From: an uncultured Eubacteriales bacterium
GTDB lineage: Bacteria; Bacillota; Clostridia; UBA1381; UMGS1253
Direction: 5' to 3'
Assembly (NCBI GenBank): GCA_900550065.1
Contig: URQR01000097.1
Location: 1-7,652, forward strand
Length of the DNA: 7,652 nt
A program made the translations under genes and the position numbers. Positions 6,843 to 7,652 of the stretch are shown here, piece after piece. A model generated the notes under the pieces. The model was not told where the DNA came from, did not search any database, and was given only the letters and a program-made list of their open reading frames with translations. Position 1 is the stretch's first letter; every line of letters starts with the position of its first letter.

Positions 6843-7652
6843 TCGGTATGATATAATAGTCTCAAAAGCGGAGCTTTTAAGACATTGGAAGAAGTCACTG
6901 TCGGGACATCGCCCCTCCTGCGGCACAAGCCGCATCGTGCCTTCTTCAGGTTTGTACGCTGAATTAGATATATTATACTTGTTTTTCACATAAATGTATC
7001 CATTATGCTTTTCTATAATACTTTTTACAATGGCTAGCCCAAGACCACTGCCACCCAGTTCTCGACTGCGAGACTTGTCCACACAGAAAAATGTGTCAAA
7101 AATATGAGACTTAGCCTCATCAGGAATACCGATACCGGTATCTGCAATAGTTACCTGAGCATCTGTTATTTCGATGAAAATGGAGCCGCAATCTACATTG
7201 TAGCGGATTGCATTGGAGATCAGATTAAAAAACGCTCGCTGCAACAAACTGTCATCGCCTAACACTGTTCCTTGGCCAGAAATCGTAATTTCAATTTGTT
7301 TAGTAGCAGCATATTCTTCAAGTTCAAAGACCGTTTCTTCAAGCAAAGGTCTCAACTCTACTGGTTCCTTTTTTCCTATCCCTTGTTCGTTGGTAAATGT
7401 GAGCAGATCTTTTACCAGATTGGAAAGACGCTCTGTGCTTTCTCCAATACTTTGGAGCAAATTTGTATATTCCTCAGGATTTCGATCTGGCTTCATTTGA
7501 AATACATCCAACTGGGTTTGAATCGCAGCGAGAGGGGTACGTAATTCATGGGCAGCATTAGCAGAAAAATTTTTTTGTACCTGATAAGACAGATTGAGTT
7601 TCTCGGTCATATTTTGAAACGCCTGAGCCAACTTTGCAACTTCATCTTTTGT
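6741..7652 (-). CDS. Sensor histidine kinase, 5'-partial, abnormal C-terminus
   Basis: A two-component sensor kinase cut by the window edge, so its sensor and membrane segments are missing. The first visible residues (TKDEVAKLAQAFQNM) are the end of a HAMP linker. The dimerisation/phosphoacceptor helix has the H box NAAHELRTPLAAI, with the phosphorylated His at about 7548-7550. The ATPase part has the N box (FFNLISNAIRYN), the G1 box (IADTGIGIPDE) and the G2 box (GGSGLGLAIVKSIIEKHNG). The usual final strand and GTxFxxxLP end, expected after YIYVKNKY (about 6975), are absent. Instead the frame reads through the 6888-6947 palindrome and then about 100 bases antisense to spoIIIAH, to a stop at 6741. 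The tail is probably not native. The region is A/T-richer than spoIIIA (for example 22 of 60 G/C at 7441-7500 against 35 of 60 at 4741-4800). The partner response regulator would lie beyond the window. The family is firm; the substrate is unknown. Confidence 0.85.
   Translation of the reverse strand, partial: TKDEVAKLAQAFQNMTEKLNLSYQVQKNFSANAAHELRTPLAAIQTQLDVFQMKPDRNPEEYTNLLQSIGESTERLSNLVKDLLTFTNEQGIGKKEPVELRPLLEETVFELEEYAATKQIEITISGQGTVLGDDSLLQRAFFNLISNAIRYNVDCGSIFIEITDAQVTIADTGIGIPDEAKSHIFDTFFCVDKSRSRELGGSGLGLAIVKSIIEKHNGYIYVKNKYNISNSAYKPEEGTMRLVPQEGRCPDSDFFQCLKSSAFETIISYRLFYFNYFYIFYQNPCLRGDNLLYFCKVAARKAG
6829..6857 (+). promoter_or_regulatory. Sigma-A type extended -10 promoter at the end of spoIIIAH
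   Basis: TTGAAG at 6829-6834 (4 of 6 to TTGACA) is followed by exactly 17 bases and then TATAAT at 6852-6857 (6 of 6). TG at 6849-6850 one base before the -10 box makes it an extended -10 promoter. Transcription would begin near 6864, into inverted-repeat sequence and then antisense to the histidine kinase. No + strand gene follows within the window. It could be by chance in an A/T-rich spot, but the spacing and the extended -10 favour a real promoter. Confidence 0.6.
6859..6883. repeat. Inverted repeat just after the -10 box
   Basis: GTCT (6859-6862) pairs with AGAC (6880-6883), and AAAAGC (6864-6869) pairs with GCTTTT (6873-6878) around a GGA loop. One C/A mismatch separates the two arms. 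The expected transcription start lies in the left arm, so the repeat could be a protein-binding operator or the first hairpin of a transcript. The four-T arm gives at most a weak terminator for spoIIIA. Confidence 0.6.
6888..6947. repeat. Sixty-base structured palindromic element of unknown function
   Basis: GAAGAAG (6888-6894) pairs with CTTCTTC (6941-6947), and CAC (6896-6898) with GTG (6937-6939), giving a ten-pair outer stem with one mismatch. Inside lie a short hairpin, TGT-CGGG-ACA (6899-6908), and a perfect six-pair hairpin, TGCGGC-ACAA-GCCGCA (6919-6934). The unpaired stretch between them is C-rich (TCGCCCCTCC). This closed stem with two inner hairpins looks like a small structured RNA or an intergenic palindromic repeat (REP-like). 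It is more G/C-rich than the sequence to its right. I do not recognise the family. The kinase frame reads through it, but the structure suggests it is not original kinase coding sequence. Confidence 0.55.

Noticed and set aside
6859..6883. Clear intrinsic terminator for spoIIIA
   Set aside because: The hairpin has a short G/C core and no T run beyond its own right arm on either strand, so termination is at best weak.
6859..6947. tRNA gene or integron attC site
   Set aside because: There is no T-loop GGTTCRA, anticodon arm or CCA, and no GTTRRRY/RYYYAAC boundary sequences; the hairpin geometry fits neither.
7213..7544. Plus-strand open frames opposite the kinase
   Set aside because: The minus strand has clear histidine kinase H, N, G1 and G2 boxes; the + frames are shadows with no family features.

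Overview
This window carries a complete spoIIIA sporulation operon (spoIIIAA to spoIIIAH, about 1.87-6.84 kb, all on the + strand). This operon is found in endospore formers, so the source is a sporulating Firmicute. Protein lengths, the G/C-rich codon use and the stalk-domain surface protein upstream suggest a member of the Clostridia rather than Bacillus; that is inference. All identifications come from reading the translated sequence; no database search was made.

Layout. (1) Positions 2-1711: the 3' part of a large surface or secreted protein with a heparinase II/III-like region, two copper-amine-oxidase-type stalk motifs and a C-terminal F5/8-type (discoidin) domain, ending in an intrinsic terminator at 1731-1763. 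(2) Positions 1786-1814: a near-perfect sigma-E type promoter (GCATATT, 14 nt, CATACAAT) that starts the spoIIIA operon. (3) Positions 1869-6842: eight genes in canonical order. SpoIIIAA is the secretion-type ATPase. AB, AC, AD, AE and AF are membrane components. AG and AH are ring-building proteins with one membrane segment. Together they should form the mother-cell side of the channel that keeps the forespore active after engulfment. (4) Positions 6829-6947: a strong sigma-A-like extended -10 promoter overlapping the spoIIIAH stop, followed directly by a dense set of inverted repeats. (5) Positions about 6970-7652: an A/T-richer minus-strand sensor histidine kinase, cut by the window edge at its N-terminus and lacking a normal C-terminus.

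The points most worth a second look are: a probable single-base frameshift near the end of spoIIIAB, where the conserved C-terminal membrane helix is intact in another frame and ends exactly at the spoIIIAC ribosome binding site; the orphan promoter plus structured element after spoIIIAH; and the abrupt composition change and broken kinase end at that element, which point to a rearrangement, an insertion or an assembly join. No CRISPR array, tRNA, rRNA, transposase or integrase was seen.
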